Source: Cyanoderma ruficeps
Lineage: Eukaryota; Chordata; Aves; Passeriformes; Timaliidae
Length of the DNA stretch: 64,000 nucleotides
Assembly (NCBI GenBank): GCA_008694505.1
Contig: VZDJ01007747.1
Span: 12,606,400 to 12,670,399, forward strand
Direction of reading: 5' to 3'
The notes below the pieces were generated by a model, which made no database searches, had not been told where the DNA came from, and worked only from the letters and a program-made list of their open reading frames with translations. Position 1 is the stretch's first letter. Each line of letters opens with the position of its first letter. Positions 52,101 through 64,000 of this stretch are shown here, in pieces. The translations under genes were made by a program, and so were the position numbers.

Positions 52101-55100
52101 TCTGAATGCTTTATTTTTACTGAAGTAGCAAGCTATAGTGTACATATTCATATACTTCATACATTTGCGATTGCAATGTCTGTCAGCACTACCAGATTTA
52201 TCTTGGCTCTAGTCTCACATATATTTATGTAGAGTGACAGCAAGACATTGACAGTAAATCTTCATATCATAGCAAGAGAAAGATTCCCAGACACCAAACT
52301 CGTATCACTGAAAGTCCAAGTACAAAGCAGAAGACAAATAATATTTATATGTCCTTCTGGTAGTTTAGTTATTTCTACAGAAATAATTTTGGACAACTAC
52401 CTTCACTCAACATAAATAACCCACCATTACACAGTCTTGCAAACTGCCAGTGCAAGTTTAGCTGCTCATGAACTACATGGAAGGGGTTGCAAAAATTAAC
52501 CTGCTTACAATTACATCATTTAAAAAATTACATCATTAACCAGATCACTTTCTCGCTGCACAGAACACAGCCACAGTACTATCTAATCACAAAGAAACCA
52601 GAGTTGGTGCTTCATAGTTGTTCTGGAGCCATGTTCTGCAGGAAGCATAGCTAACTAGTTAAATGAGCAATAAATCCAGTATTACCAGCCCTCCACTTCA
52701 ATATTGCTGAATCTTACATGTATGTAAGGAGAAAAACAAAAACCCTAAACCAGCAAAATTAGTTTGGATTATAAGAACCTTATTACCAACAAAGATTAAA
52801 TGAAAAAGATAACTTTATTAGAATAACCTGTGTGTATTGGTAATCATGGTTCATGAGGTGTATCGAGGTACACAACTACTCTTACTTAATTCTGCTACAC
52901 AACAAAGCAAGATCAGCCACTAGAAGTTATTTACCTGAAATACTCCTAAGTAAACTGTTGCACAGTTACTGTATATCCAACACAAATCCATGCTACTACC
53001 AAAAGGAGTACTTCCCTCCCCACTACAAGCTTTCCAACACAAGTAGAAGGAGGAGAAAACTAGGAGAACAGGGACAGGCTTCTGGCTGGAGCACCCCTTC
53101 TGTCAAATTAAGTACCGTCTTGTTTACCACAGCTTATATGCAACAGTTACTTGTTACTCACAGATACTACCTTCTTCAACTACTAGGGCTGGACCCAGAC
53201 AGGTATGATCAATTACACCTTTCTATCAGTTTTCCTTATAGAATATAATTATAGTAGAAAAGTAATACATTTTGGACAACTGAAGTAAAAACACTGCAAA
53301 CTCAGGAAGAAAAAATAATTAAATAAAACAATTTGTCCTTCCAAGGCAGAGCTCTGTCAGAGTTGGCACGAAATATAGTGACTTTAAAGAGGGTGGTAGA
53401 AACTTATCAAACTGCTGTGATCTTCACTGACTAGAGTCGGAGAGGTTGTGGGATTTTCTTCTTTGTTTTCTTTCAATCTCCTAGAAGACTTTGAAGCCAT
53501 TGCTTCAGCCCAGCTAAAGCACTTAAAAATCAGAGCACAAGGATGCTGGTTGAAAACTAATTCTGATTTTTTGAAAGCAGATGGGAAAATTGGTAAGCAG
53601 TGGATTAGAGTAGTTCTGCATGAAATTCAGCTACTTTAACAATTACCAAAATCATTAATTCCATTTTTATTTCATTTATTAATTCTATTTTTCTTTTAAG
53701 ATTGTTACTGAGGTATCAGTGCAAGTTTTGTAAGATAAGCAAATAATTTCACATCTTAGTAAGACTTTGCATTTACTTTTAATTCTTCAATACTGCACTA
53801 ACTCAAAGTGAAAAGGAAATTCCCATTCTGATTAACCTAATTAGCTAATGAACACAACCCACTCTAACCCAGAATAAGCTTTTTTAATAGCTTCCTCTTT
53901 AGGTAGTTTGACAGTAAAAAAACATATATATATGTAGTGATGACAGAAATGTAAGTCTTTACAAGAATACATGTTAAATAGTCTAAGTTAGGGGCTTTAT
54001 GATAATGCATGTACCAAGGTTTTTGAGGAAGGAAAGAACAAAATCAAAGCTAAATACAATTGTATTGTTTTCACAATTGTAATAAAATATGTGTAACAAT
54101 AACAATTGGCACAAATACAAAAAAAATATTTAGAATTTTAGAATGTTGTCATTATCCAGAAGAATTTCAATTTTATTCAAGTGGAACACTTGTTAGATAA
54201 TATCTATTATAACAAAAAGGATTTAAACAGATATGCCTTAATGGGACCTTTGGCAAGATGCATAAATTCCTCAAATACAGCAAAACAAAGTACTTTTCTA
54301 GTGAGGCAGAAGAAAAAATGTCCCAATACCACAAAGCAGAAGGAACCACCAATGCAAGGATTAAAAAAAAAAATGAAAAAAAAATCCGAACCCTAGATGA
54401 CTTAGTCTTTTTCAGAAGACTACAGATGTTTTTAAGGGGGTAACACTCAATGTCTGCTAAAGCTCACATTATATAAGCTTTATCTGAAGGGCTTCTCTTA
54501 ATTCCCTTATCTTCTCCCTCCTCCCAGAAGATGAGAATAGGGAATTAAGGGAAATTTTGTGACACAACTCCACCACCATTCTCTAAATACCCTTGCAACT
54601 GTTCCTGCACTTTCCTATGGAGTAGAAAGAGAAAGGATCAAGAGAAAGAAAGGATCTCCTGGATTGCCCCTGTACTCAGCACAGCACTACTGTTCGTCAA
54701 ATGGCACTTGGAAGACGGAATTTCTTACAAATAAATCCATAATAAGGGTTTCAGGCGCCACAAACACTTCAAAAGATCTATAGGTTTTAATTCTGACCTG
54801 GAGGGAAAATATTTCCCCAAGCTGGCAAAGCCACAGGCAGACAGCAACTAAAGAGACACCACACACATAATAAAGGTCTAAAAATGAAAATAAAATCAGT
54901 CTCTTAACCAAGAGGGTGAGAGAAATCTGACAATGCACCCAGTGACTCTAACTGGCCAAAATATAAGAACAAATGAAATTTGTATTTGTTAGAAATACGG
55001 AATGAAATAATTAAATTACACATATATGTTTCTTCTTTAGTTTGGGCTTCAAAAATTTAAGGACATATATCCCAGATCCTCAAATTAAATGTCTTTTTTT

Positions 55101-56159
55101 TTCCTCACATGCTGAAAATAGCTTTTGTGCCTGTGTAACACACAAGGTTCAAATTATAAATGTTAATAATATTAATCAATATTAACTGTAGAATAAATCT
55201 TTACACATTTGCCAGCCAACAAAATCAAAGAAACTCCACTGCCCCCAAACCAGCGCCCTCCTGGTATGATGTAGCTCAGAATCTACTGACTGCTGGTAGC
55301 ATCTTCAGTATGAAAACAGACCACACCCATGGACAAAACATCCTTAAAGAGATCCTGAAGAGGCAGAAGCATGTGTTCTAATATCCTCAATCCAACAACT
55401 GTCCATGTTAGGTGAGTAGGAGGGGAGGGAACTGCAGAAAACTATTAAGTCCAAATACTCTCCTTAAACAGAACAGCACATGCTGCTCACATGACAAAGG
55501 CCACTTGCCTTGGCAAACCATTAGTTTGCCCCAGTGGGGTATTTCCTATACTCTTATGCTTAAGGCCAGGCTTGACATTTACCTAAAATTTTGCAAGCAT
55601 GGGCAGGTTTTAAAATTTGCTTGGTCATATGCACCTAATTAGTGCCCATAACCAAGCCCTCACAAATCTTGCCTGACAGTAACATCTTATTGTTAGCAGG
55701 CATAAACAGCCTTTGCAAGACTGCTGACATATTTCACAGATCACAGTGAGACCACATCTCATTTTTAAAGAAAAATCATTAAGGACATTAAATATATAGC
55801 TCATGGTTTATAACTCAAAAGATAGCTAGTTCCATTAAATGGAACTGTGCACATGTGGCAGGCAGAAAAACACATTAAAAGCATAATGAATACAAAAGTT
55901 TAAATAATCATACATCATCTTGAAACAGGCCCCTAAGAACAGCTTTTATGTGAATTTTGAGGAAGTAGTAATAACTATGAAATGCCTTCCCCCATCCTGT
56001 TCTTCAGTAAAAAAAATGGGTAGTTCTTTAAAGGAGGCATTTTAATCATACTCAAGTCTGACATGTTACAAAATACTGGCATATCAAGACACACTTTTAA
56101 AACAAATACACAAGTAGAATTATTGGGAAAGAGAACAAAACATCATTGTTTCCGCACAC
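49142..56159 (-). other. VEGFC: VEGFC intron 1, 49.1-56.2 kb
   Basis: Intron with no recognised gene or clear transposable element. It has a TA/TG microsatellite-like stretch at about 49430-49500, a short (TA)n run near 53921-53932 and a purine-rich plus strand at about 51230-51700. The open frame at 52853-53248 has no domain or composition suggesting a real protein. Confidence 0.6.
49430..49500. repeat. Imperfect TA then TG microsatellite
   Basis: GTGTATATATAGATATAGAC is followed by GGGCATGTGTGTGTTTGTGT. It is interrupted and so probably of modest variability. Confidence 0.7.
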
Positions 56160-56164
56160 ACATC

Positions 56165-57312
56165 TGTTGTGTCCCACATACAGAATCTTGTGCGCGCTCC
56201 TGGCTCTCCCCTCTCGTTGTTCTGCTGTCTTGAAGAGCGTTAAGAAGGCATGAATTCAGGTGATCAAAGGTAAAGAACAGCTTTATTTCAAAAAGCAGGT
56301 TACATAAGTGAAAGATCTTTAGCCTAAAAAAGAACAGTGGAGAGGGGAACTCAATAAAACCACAAGTGGCATGGACAGAATTGCTCCCTGCCTTGTCCAG
56401 AGGAGGGACTCTGGAAGTTTCATATTTAATCAGCAGGTGTCAGAACCAATCTTTTTGCTTGTCTTGAGTCTTTTTTTGGTTGTTTTTAAATTTACTATTA
56501 TGTATAGTAAACAGAACATCCACTTAAAGGCATACTTATTGATACAGAGAAGCACTGATGTGAAAAGCTTCTGTGGGTTCAATGAGCACCTGGAGAAAAG
56601 TCAACTGAAAGCTATTAAAGAAAACAATAACACACACACACACCATCATTTAAGGCAAGGAAGTTCACAAGCTGCTGCCAACAGCCTGGCAGCATGTACT
56701 GACACTTTCCATTTCTTTGCTCAGAAGGAGGTTGTCAAGTAGCTCCTGTAATTTGGCAAGACCTTGGATGGTAAGGGCATAAATAAAAAGAAAAGAAGGC
56801 CAGCCAAAAAAACTAAGAGGTACTGGAAGACCAAAAGAGTACCTTCAGGCACATGTTACCATGGCTGCTCTTTCACAAATTTGATGAGTCTGGGGATCCT
56901 GCAAATACTTGCTGCTGGGTTTTCTAACTGAAGTCCCCAGCTGGCCAAGGAATGAGCAGCAGGCACATGCTGACACCAGGTATGTGTCCTGAATGAAGTC
57001 TGTGGGATGCAAAGGTGAAGGAACAAAGTGGAACAGAAATCTCCCAAGCCATTTCCATGAGGTGGCTTGAAGACAAATCAGCTGGATGTTGTGCAACAAG
57101 CTCCCTACAGGTGAATCAATCAGGGCAGCTCACATGGAGGATAAAAAAAGAAACTTTTGGGGTCAGGACTCCTTAGCACTTCCTCCTTGCAGGAATAGAC
57201 ATTGCCATGGCTAAAGGGCAGTCTTCACCTGGGAAGGAATTGAGGAGAAGGGTGTGTCAGGGGGAAGATACAGCAGATCATTTCTCATCGTGTACTGTGT
57301 GTGAGGTTTCCA
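56165..57312 (-). mobile_element. Candidate degraded LTR (retroviral)
   Basis: On the minus strand, AAATAAAGCTGTTCTTTACC (near 56290-56270) looks like a polyadenylation signal. It is followed by about 100 bp of mixed, locally CpG-containing sequence ending GTGGGACACAACA at 56165, as an R-U5 end would. On the plus strand the interval begins TG (56165) and can be closed at CA (57311-57312). ACATC precedes it (56160-56164) and follows it (57313-57317), a possible 5-bp target-site duplication. The long length and the lack of a clear promoter weaken the call. The R-U5 end is the better supported part, and the far end was chosen because it gives a duplication. Confidence 0.33.
56630..56643. repeat. 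Short (CA)n microsatellite
   Basis: About seven CA units within the LTR candidate. Confidence 0.85.
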
Positions 57313-57317
57313 ACATC

Positions 57318-60062
57318 ACCTCCAATCATCCTCTGCCACATCAGTGGGACACAGTGTGCAACTTCAGTGGTTTTGCAGCACGGGCTCCCCAACGAGATTG
57401 TTGAGGGTGGCATATAGGGCTAATCGGGCATTTTGGCTGACCAGCTACAGATATTCTTCCACTCTTATGTGACTTCAATACTCCATATATACAGCATATG
57501 ACAACTAATCATGGAGTAAAGCACCAACTCACAGGCTCAAAGTTAAAACTGAGATCATCCATCTGTCATATGAGATGAGGATTTGAAAATTTCATTAATT
57601 TTCTGAAACTGCTACCTAAGATATTCAAGGAGTTTCAATACTACAAAGAGCCTTTTTATGCTGTTAATCCAGATTAGCAGTGACTGTTCAATTTGGAGTT
57701 TGCCTAAATCTTTAGTTCTACCTGATGCAATAGAACAGCCTAATCCTTCCTTCCTTTGAAGCATGGCCCTGCCCTCTGAAATATTTCTCTGCTCCTTCCC
57801 CTATTTCCTGTTCCAAATTCATGGTTCATTGTGCTTTTACTGCTTTACAGCCCATCCACAGACATTTCAACAAGGAAAAGACTTCAGAGCTCCTCTACAG
57901 ATTTTTACTCCTTTATTTGCTTTTAGCGATTTCATCACCTGCTGGCCCAGCCACATGGAGAAAAAAAAATCATTAATCTTACAGATCTTCATAATTTTCA
58001 TAGCTAATAGTCAGAGAGAAATCAGCAGCTCTTCTTGGATAAGAAAAATAAGAGTGTTTTATCACAAAACACTTGAGAACTTTTAGCTGTACAGGCTGCC
58101 TTTCATCTGACTTGAGCACCACAATCTTGGAGACCCATAACTGTAGGCAGCCCTTTATCAACCAATTTGCCACTCTAAGGTGGTCTGATCTCAGTCCGAG
58201 TCCAGCTGTTAATTTAAACTACCTCCCTCAGCACACAAACATTGAACTCCTCCCAAGAGGGGACATTCTCACGTGTCCAGTGCTATTAACATGGCATTCC
58301 TGGCAGCTGAAACAAATTGCACTGAGGTAGCCAAGAGCTGCCCACCTGCTGGGCTCTGCTGAGCCACAAAAGCAGCCCAGACCACTCTAAACCATGTGTT
58401 CAAAAAAGTTCTTATACCTCAGGGTGTGCCTGGGAACACAAGGCAGAAGGCACAAACCCAGCATCACTGACACTCCTGCAAGCGAGGAAACCCTTAGAGA
58501 ATTTGATTTTGAGCCTCTTGCTTCTGTTGTCTGGCAGTTTAGATGAAACTAAAATTTACAAAGGAGACATGCCAATACCCACTGCATTGGGCCCCACATC
58601 AGTGGGAGTTTTAGCAGCTATTAATGTTCTCCTGAAAGCTGTGCCCAGTGGGCTGCACAAGAAGATTCTCAGTATTTTTTAATGAACCAACATTTTGTCC
58701 TTCTGTAACCAGCCAGAAAAACATCCAACTGGAAAGTCAAAGTAATTGTTCTTCCTGGCCAAAAATAAAAAAAATTCTCTGTATTTACCGAATCTACTGT
58801 GCAAGCCTGCTTATTTAACAAGATCATCTCATTTCCTCCCAATCACAGAATACTTCAGTACTAAAGGAAGTAAAACTAAAAAATATCCTTGTGGCAAAGA
58901 GATACTGAATACTTAACAGGAATATTCTGACATTTATAAGTCAAATGAAACAAAGTAAATCGTTGTATTTGTACTGCAGCAGCACTCTGCCCCTTACGCA
59001 AGATGTGCTGGAGAGAGGGTGGGGTGAAGAAGTCGTTCTAGGCTCTGTTTTAATTTGGAAACATCTGTCCCTAGGGAAGGGACTAATGTCAATAAGGCAT
59101 CATCTCACAAGTTTATTTTGTATTTTCCTTTCACAGTTAACTGCACTGCTGATCTAACCATAGGCAGCAATTCTATTAAAATTATACAATTATCTCCATC
59201 AAGACTCTTGATATTATTACTTTTACAGGCAAATTATGTTTCTGTCAAGTGTATCTGCGGGTAGTTACAAGGAGGTAGACCTGGAATGACTGAAGTTCCT
59301 TATTTCTAAGAAGAAATATGCGTGGTGTATTCTAAGTAACAGTGAGAGCACAGTTAAGTAGATTCTCTCCTCAGCAGCACACCAAACAAAGAATTATCCT
59401 TTCAGGGGTACAAAATACAAGCACTGTCTTTGACTTCCAGTGAAACCCACTATTATGGTATCCCCCTAGTCTCCAACTCACAGCAGACACATAGCGATCA
59501 CATAGCCTGCAACATCTCACAGTTGTTAGTCAAGAAGAATGACAGGTCAAGATTGGTAAATTCACAGGGCTCCAAAGGCAACATTTTAAAAGAAAACAGA
59601 TTATTTACAAAATTTAAGAAACAAACAAACAAACCCAAAACCAAAAAAGACCACTAAAAAGCCCCACCAAAACCCTCTCAGAATTATTTCCAACACTTGA
59701 GGAAAAAAATGTTTTTCTTTTCTTTTTTTTCTTAGGGAGCAAAGAAAACCAAAGAGACTTTTCCTTAAGCAAACTGGAGAGTTTGCCCACCAGCTGTAAC
59801 TTTCTCCCTCTCTGAAACAAACACACCCATGAAACACACTAACCACCCTCCAAACATTTCATTGTCTACACAAACACGATTAAGTCAAGAGTAGATAAGG
59901 TGTACAGCTTCACTAGGCCAGTTTTTCTCTCGGCTCTAAATACTGTAACTGATGTCATAAGTACAGTCTGGACAGCTGGTGCAGTTCACCACAAATACAT
60001 TTGGCCAGCTGAATTTGGCAGTTGAAGTTGAAGGACAACAACAGTAGTTTTGCTTCTTTTAA
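57318..60062 (-). other. VEGFC: VEGFC intron 1, 57.3-60.1 kb
   Basis: Intron sequence with mixed base composition and no recognised gene. An A/C-rich low-complexity tract lies at 59618-59660. Short open frames have no family features. Confidence 0.6.
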
Positions 60063-60600
60063 ACAATCTCAGATAGAATATAATATTTCAGTTGGAAGAC
60101 ACCTACACCAGTCATCTAGTCCAGCTGCCTGACCACTTCAGGACTGACCAAAAGCTTGAGCATGGTGTTACAGGCATTGTCCAAATTCCTCCAAAATACT
60201 GACAGGCCCAAGAAGACTGTTCCAGTGTTTGATTATCCTCTCAGTAGAGAAACGTCTCCTAATGTCCAGTCTAAACTTCCACTGGTGCAGTTTTAAGCAC
60301 TCCCATGTATCCAAGCCATGCACCTGAGGGAGAAGGGATCAGCACCTCTCACTCAACTTCCTTGCCCCAAAAAGCTGAGAGAGTGGTGAGCTCATCCCTC
60401 AGACTCCTTCTCTCCAAGCTAGATGGACACAGTCCTGAGCTGCCCTTCATAGGACATTCCTTTCAGCCCTATCAACAACTTTGTTGGCCTTCTCTGGCTG
60501 CATCCAAAGACCTTCACATCCTTCTTGAATTCTGGGGCTCAGAACTGCACACAAAACTCAGGGTGAGGCCACAAAAATGCTTAATATAGCAGGAGAGCAG
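60063..60600 (-). mobile_element. CR1 LINE copy, 3' half, antisense
   Basis: The plus strand follows an antisense CR1: TTTCAGTTGGAAGACACCTA, ATCTAGTCCAGCTGCCTGAC, AAGACTGTTCCAGTGTTTGA, GAGAAACGTCTCCTAATGTC, CAGTCTAAACTTCCACTGG, GACTCCTTCTCTCCAAGCTA, CTTCATAGGACATTCCTTTC, CCTTCACATCCTTCTTGAAT, TCTGGGGCTCAGAACTGCAC and CAAAACTCAGGGTGAGGCCA. It is clearly diverged from the copies at 12.9 and 31.2 kb, so it is an older copy or a different subfamily. The open frame over it is part of the element. Confidence 0.9.
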
Positions 60601-63600
60601 GGTATCTACTGTTTCTAAAAATCTTTAGAAATAGTAGAAGTTTCCACACATGCTTGTGGGGTATTGGGGGAATTACTCTGGGTCATCTTTGGGGAAAAAT
60701 ATTAGGAAATAGCCAATTGTTGCATCTGTTCTCAGATGCTATCCCTTCTGCTTAATTCATCTCTTCTCTCTTTTTCAACAGAACACAACTATTGAGTAAG
60801 GAAAGTCAAAGAACTAAACTATATAATGGTGTAAAGGATTTTGTTCTTCATGATTCCTGAAATGACTTATTTCTCAGTGCTGCCACAAGAAGGTAGAAGT
60901 AGTAACACAGGTGATGTCACACTTAACACCAGACAGAAATATATGTGTCATTTGCTCCCCAGCAGCCTTCTGGCATCTTCTTTCAAGAATTGTCCAATTC
61001 TCTGCCAGAATTTTCCCTTGTCCAATATAAAAAGTCCTGCTCAGTTCAGTAATGAACAAGATATAAAATACCTTCAACAGTTTTTAAGCTGCATTCTCAA
61101 GGCCAAGCTATCAGAAAACTGTCACTGAGTAGGTAAAGTCATTATGTGAACAGTATGAAGTAATACCCAGTCTAGGGTGACAGCAGTGTCAGGTAACTAA
61201 TGTAAACATCATTAACTTCCCCAAGCATTTTTCATTAAAGTTAACCATAATCAAGATCCCAAAAGTTAGCTGGAGATGATGTATGGTCTTAGTAACAACA
61301 TGAAGAATGATCACACGCTCATCTACACTCAGTAAAGACTACAATACAGTCAAAATACACCAACTGCTATTATTTTTTTTCTTATCCCTATCAGAAGGTT
61401 CCCCCCATGTTTTTTCCTCCTCCCCCAAAGAACACCATTTCTCTTGGCTACTTTGCTAAAAAGGAGCTTCTTACTAGAGTATCTATTCCTTCCACTGGCA
61501 ACTGCAGTCTCTAAACACTTGTAAGGAGTTATAGCTACCTTAGACAAATCAGGAAACAACCAACAAACTACCATAGAGCTAAAGGGATTAATTTATGATG
61601 ATTACCATGAAAGACTAAAAGAATAAATGACTTACAGCATAGCTGTTTCCTAACTAAAGTCTGAAATGCACCAAAGAGAGAGAGCAACAGAAATACTGTC
61701 ACCAAAAGAACTTCTGGAGACAGATAAACACAAAACAAGACAAACAAGTTGACAAATTCAACAATCATCCATATTCCCCTAAGTTATCAATGTTTTAACT
61801 TAAAATTCTGGAACAATTTATGCAGCAGCATCTTTGAAGTAGATACACATTAACATGAAGGGAAATTTGGTATTATTATCACTCTGAATAGAACCAAGGT
61901 GAAAATTAAACTGTAATAAACATTTACCATACATAAGGAGAACAATCATACCTATCCTACTCACAAGGCAAGATTCAGTACTTTACCAAACGAAACTCAT
62001 AAGAACTTAGTCTTAGAAATTCCAAGCAAGATTGTCCCTTGAAAGTTGCAAGCTCTTTCCTATAACTCATTCTACAAACAGCTGTAACTTTTTTTTTTTA
62101 CATTAAACAGGATATTACATTTGATAGGAAACCAGTGTAACTTTAGTTGGATTCCCTTTTTTCCAAGGATTTTTTTTTTTTTATGAATCACTGACCACAT
62201 TCAAAAAAGCAGCAGCTGAACACAAGTTTCTTGACAGACTTTCTATCCTGGATGCAGGGTATCAATGCAAGAATATTATTACCATCACCCTCAGCTACAA
62301 CAGTCTGAAGTCTAAGTCCTGGTTTATTTCTGCTAAAGTAAGTGGATACACAACCTTGAAAAACAGGCAAGCCTTTGAATAGACACAACCTAAGTGAGCA
62401 TAAAAATAATACTTTTGATGGGATGCTTCTGTATGCCTCTAAACACTGCAGTTAAAATGACCTCCACAGTTTTTTTATAACCTTCATAAATGCACGGGAT
62501 TGCTGCTGACAAACAGCTGAAGTCCCTCCCAGGCACACCAGCTTGCTTACATTAGACACCCAGGAATGCACTCCAAGAACTAGAAAGTGCAGTGAGCTCT
62601 TTGAGCTTAGTACTTTACTCACACAAAAGGGTAGACCAAAGTTTAGAATCTATGTTTGCAGAAGCATTGCTTAGTCTGTAAAATAATTACTACTACCAAT
62701 GTTTATCCTGTTGCATCTGCTACAAATAATGCTTCTAAAAAACCAGCATCTTTTCATGTCCATAAGTCTAAAGAGTGGCTACACACATACACACAAGAAA
62801 ATTTGCAGCAGACTGAACAGCAGCAGCATGAAAAAGTAACATTCTCCCGACTTCTCAGTTTAGCATTGGTTAAGTAGGAGGAGTGAGGTGTGTGCTTGTT
62901 TTCAGGACAAGGCAGCCTCATCTCTCACCTGAGCATGGAACACAGAGTAAGGCACGTGATAAACTTACAGGCGACCATAAAACTGATGGGTTTGAGATTA
63001 TGCCACGGAAATACTGCGACAGCATGAAACCTGGGAAACTGACACGCTGCTTTTCCTCACACTCCCAAACAGTATTTAAACTCTGTTAGCTGTCAATGAG
63101 CAGCACTGTATGATTAGGTCAGATTTGGAGTAATTTTATAATAATATAATTAAAAAGGTGCACCTCAGGAAGCATCCAAGAAAAATGCAGCTCAAGTAAG
63201 CATATGTATTTACATTGCAAAAAACCCCAAATCACAGAATCACAGCACAAACTGTTTAGTATTTTATTGCTGTCTGTGTAGAGGCCCCAGCGAAATGTTC
63301 AGGGATGCACTTTAGAAGAGGCAAATACATTTTCATTTGCTACTCCCATTCTACTACAAAACTAAGAATTTCTGCATAAATATAGTTTTAAACCTTTTCA
63401 AACTACATGGGACAACTGACCACTATTGCTTTTGCATAGTCACATAATTCTACAGACAATGCAACAAAATGATGGTGCAGCTATGGCAAATTCTGCCAGC
63501 TGTGGAGTTTTGTTCCAGGTATTGTTACCATAATAACCTACTCCTGCTACTGTTACCTCATTGCCATTAATGAAGTCTAAGTACATGCTACTGTCACACC

Positions 63601-63880
63601 TTCATTTCAATAACCTATGAAGTTTAATTCCTGCACAGAATGCCCACATAGTTCCTTTTTAAACTTTCAGCAAACAAACAATAAGGAATTATTTATTTCT
63701 TTTAAATAGTACACTCCCAGGTAGACAGTGTACACTCATCCCACGTTCCCTACTAAAAATTACCTAAAGAACAAAAGTCAGAGACTAAACATATTATAAG
63801 AGTTATTAAAACACTCAAAGACAGTATAAGGAGCTAAAAGGTTCAAGCCACCGGTATGGCAAAACAGCTCACCCTCCCAT
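60601..63880 (-). other. VEGFC: VEGFC intron 1, distal block
   Basis: AT-rich intron with no gene or clear element, ending where base composition changes sharply at about 63880. T-runs occur at 62089-62099 and 62169-62182. Confidence 0.6.
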
Positions 63881-64000
63881 TGCTGCAGCTGCTCCGAGCA
63901 TCCCTGCGGGGCGGCGGGTCCCTGCCAAACGCCGTGAAATCTGGGGCAGGAGGGCTGATCCCCCGGGCCCGCCTGGAGCAGGGAGGCAACTGAAGCACCA
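63881..64000. promoter_or_regulatory. GC/CpG-rich edge, possible start of the VEGFC promoter CpG island
   Basis: The last ~120 bases jump to high GC with several CpGs (GCGGGGCGGCGGG, CCCCGGGCCCGCC) after tens of kilobases of AT-rich intron. It lies on the side where VEGFC exon 1 must be. The minus-strand reading does not give the expected exon 1 end (a residue series like G-E-A-T at a phase 0 donor), so exon 1 itself is probably further right. It could also be an unrelated GC patch. Confidence 0.4.

Noticed and set aside
52853..53248. 131-residue plus-strand open frame
   Set aside because: No recognisable domain, no splice or promoter context, and composition typical of chance frames in intron DNA.
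63881..64000. VEGFC exon 1 itself
   Set aside because: The minus-strand frames give an Arg/Pro/Ser-rich peptide without the signal peptide or the acidic G-E-A-T-like end expected before exon 2.
14371..64000. CRISPR array, prokaryotic operon or complete endogenous virus
   Set aside because: No regularly spaced repeats, no gene clusters, and no gag, pol or env reading frames were seen. The DNA is a vertebrate intron with LINE, SINE and LTR remnants.

Overview
This is a vertebrate nuclear window, almost certainly from a bird and probably a passerine. It carries several copies of the avian CR1 LINE, an LTR of a type common in birds, and a SINE with a tRNA-Ile-like head joined to a CR1-like tail, which matches the element known from zebra finch as TguSINE1. 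The DNA is AT-rich and non-coding over most of its length. It has no operons, and no open reading frame outside one gene looks like a real protein.

The one recognisable gene is VEGFC (vascular endothelial growth factor C, the lymphangiogenic ligand of VEGFR-3/VEGFR-2), read on the minus strand. Five consecutive internal coding exons can be placed to the base from splice signals and protein similarity: exon 2 (14370-14157), exon 3 (12661-12471), exon 4 (5403-5252), exon 5 (2639-2530) and exon 6 (2311-1981). They are 214, 191, 152, 110 and 331 nt long (998 nt in all). Intron phases are compatible throughout, and the total is exactly what is needed to encode human-equivalent residues 50 to 382. 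Exon 1 (signal peptide) and exon 7 (last roughly 37 residues, stop and 3' UTR) are not in the window. Exon 7 must lie left of base 1 and exon 1 right of base 64000.

Layout: 1-1980 is part of intron 6. Positions 1981-14370 hold the exon cluster with introns 5 (218 bp), 4 (2.6 kb), 3 (7.1 kb) and 2 (1.5 kb). From 14371 to the right edge (about 49.6 kb) is intron 1, with scattered transposable elements: CR1 at 15.7, 17.0-17.7, 31.2-32.3, 43.8-44.0 and 60.1-60.6 kb, a nested SINE at 31.96-32.09 kb, a solo-type LTR at 48.6-49.1 kb, and weaker LTR candidates at 16.3-16.6 and 56.2-57.3 kb. The last ~120 bases turn sharply GC- and CpG-rich, which fits an approach to the VEGFC promoter/exon 1 CpG island just past the right edge.

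I found no previously undescribed coding system. The more interesting items are the nested SINE, the apparent target-site duplications around LTRs, a G-quadruplex motif, unexplained GC-richer blocks inside intron 1, and fragments that look like very old amniote repeats.
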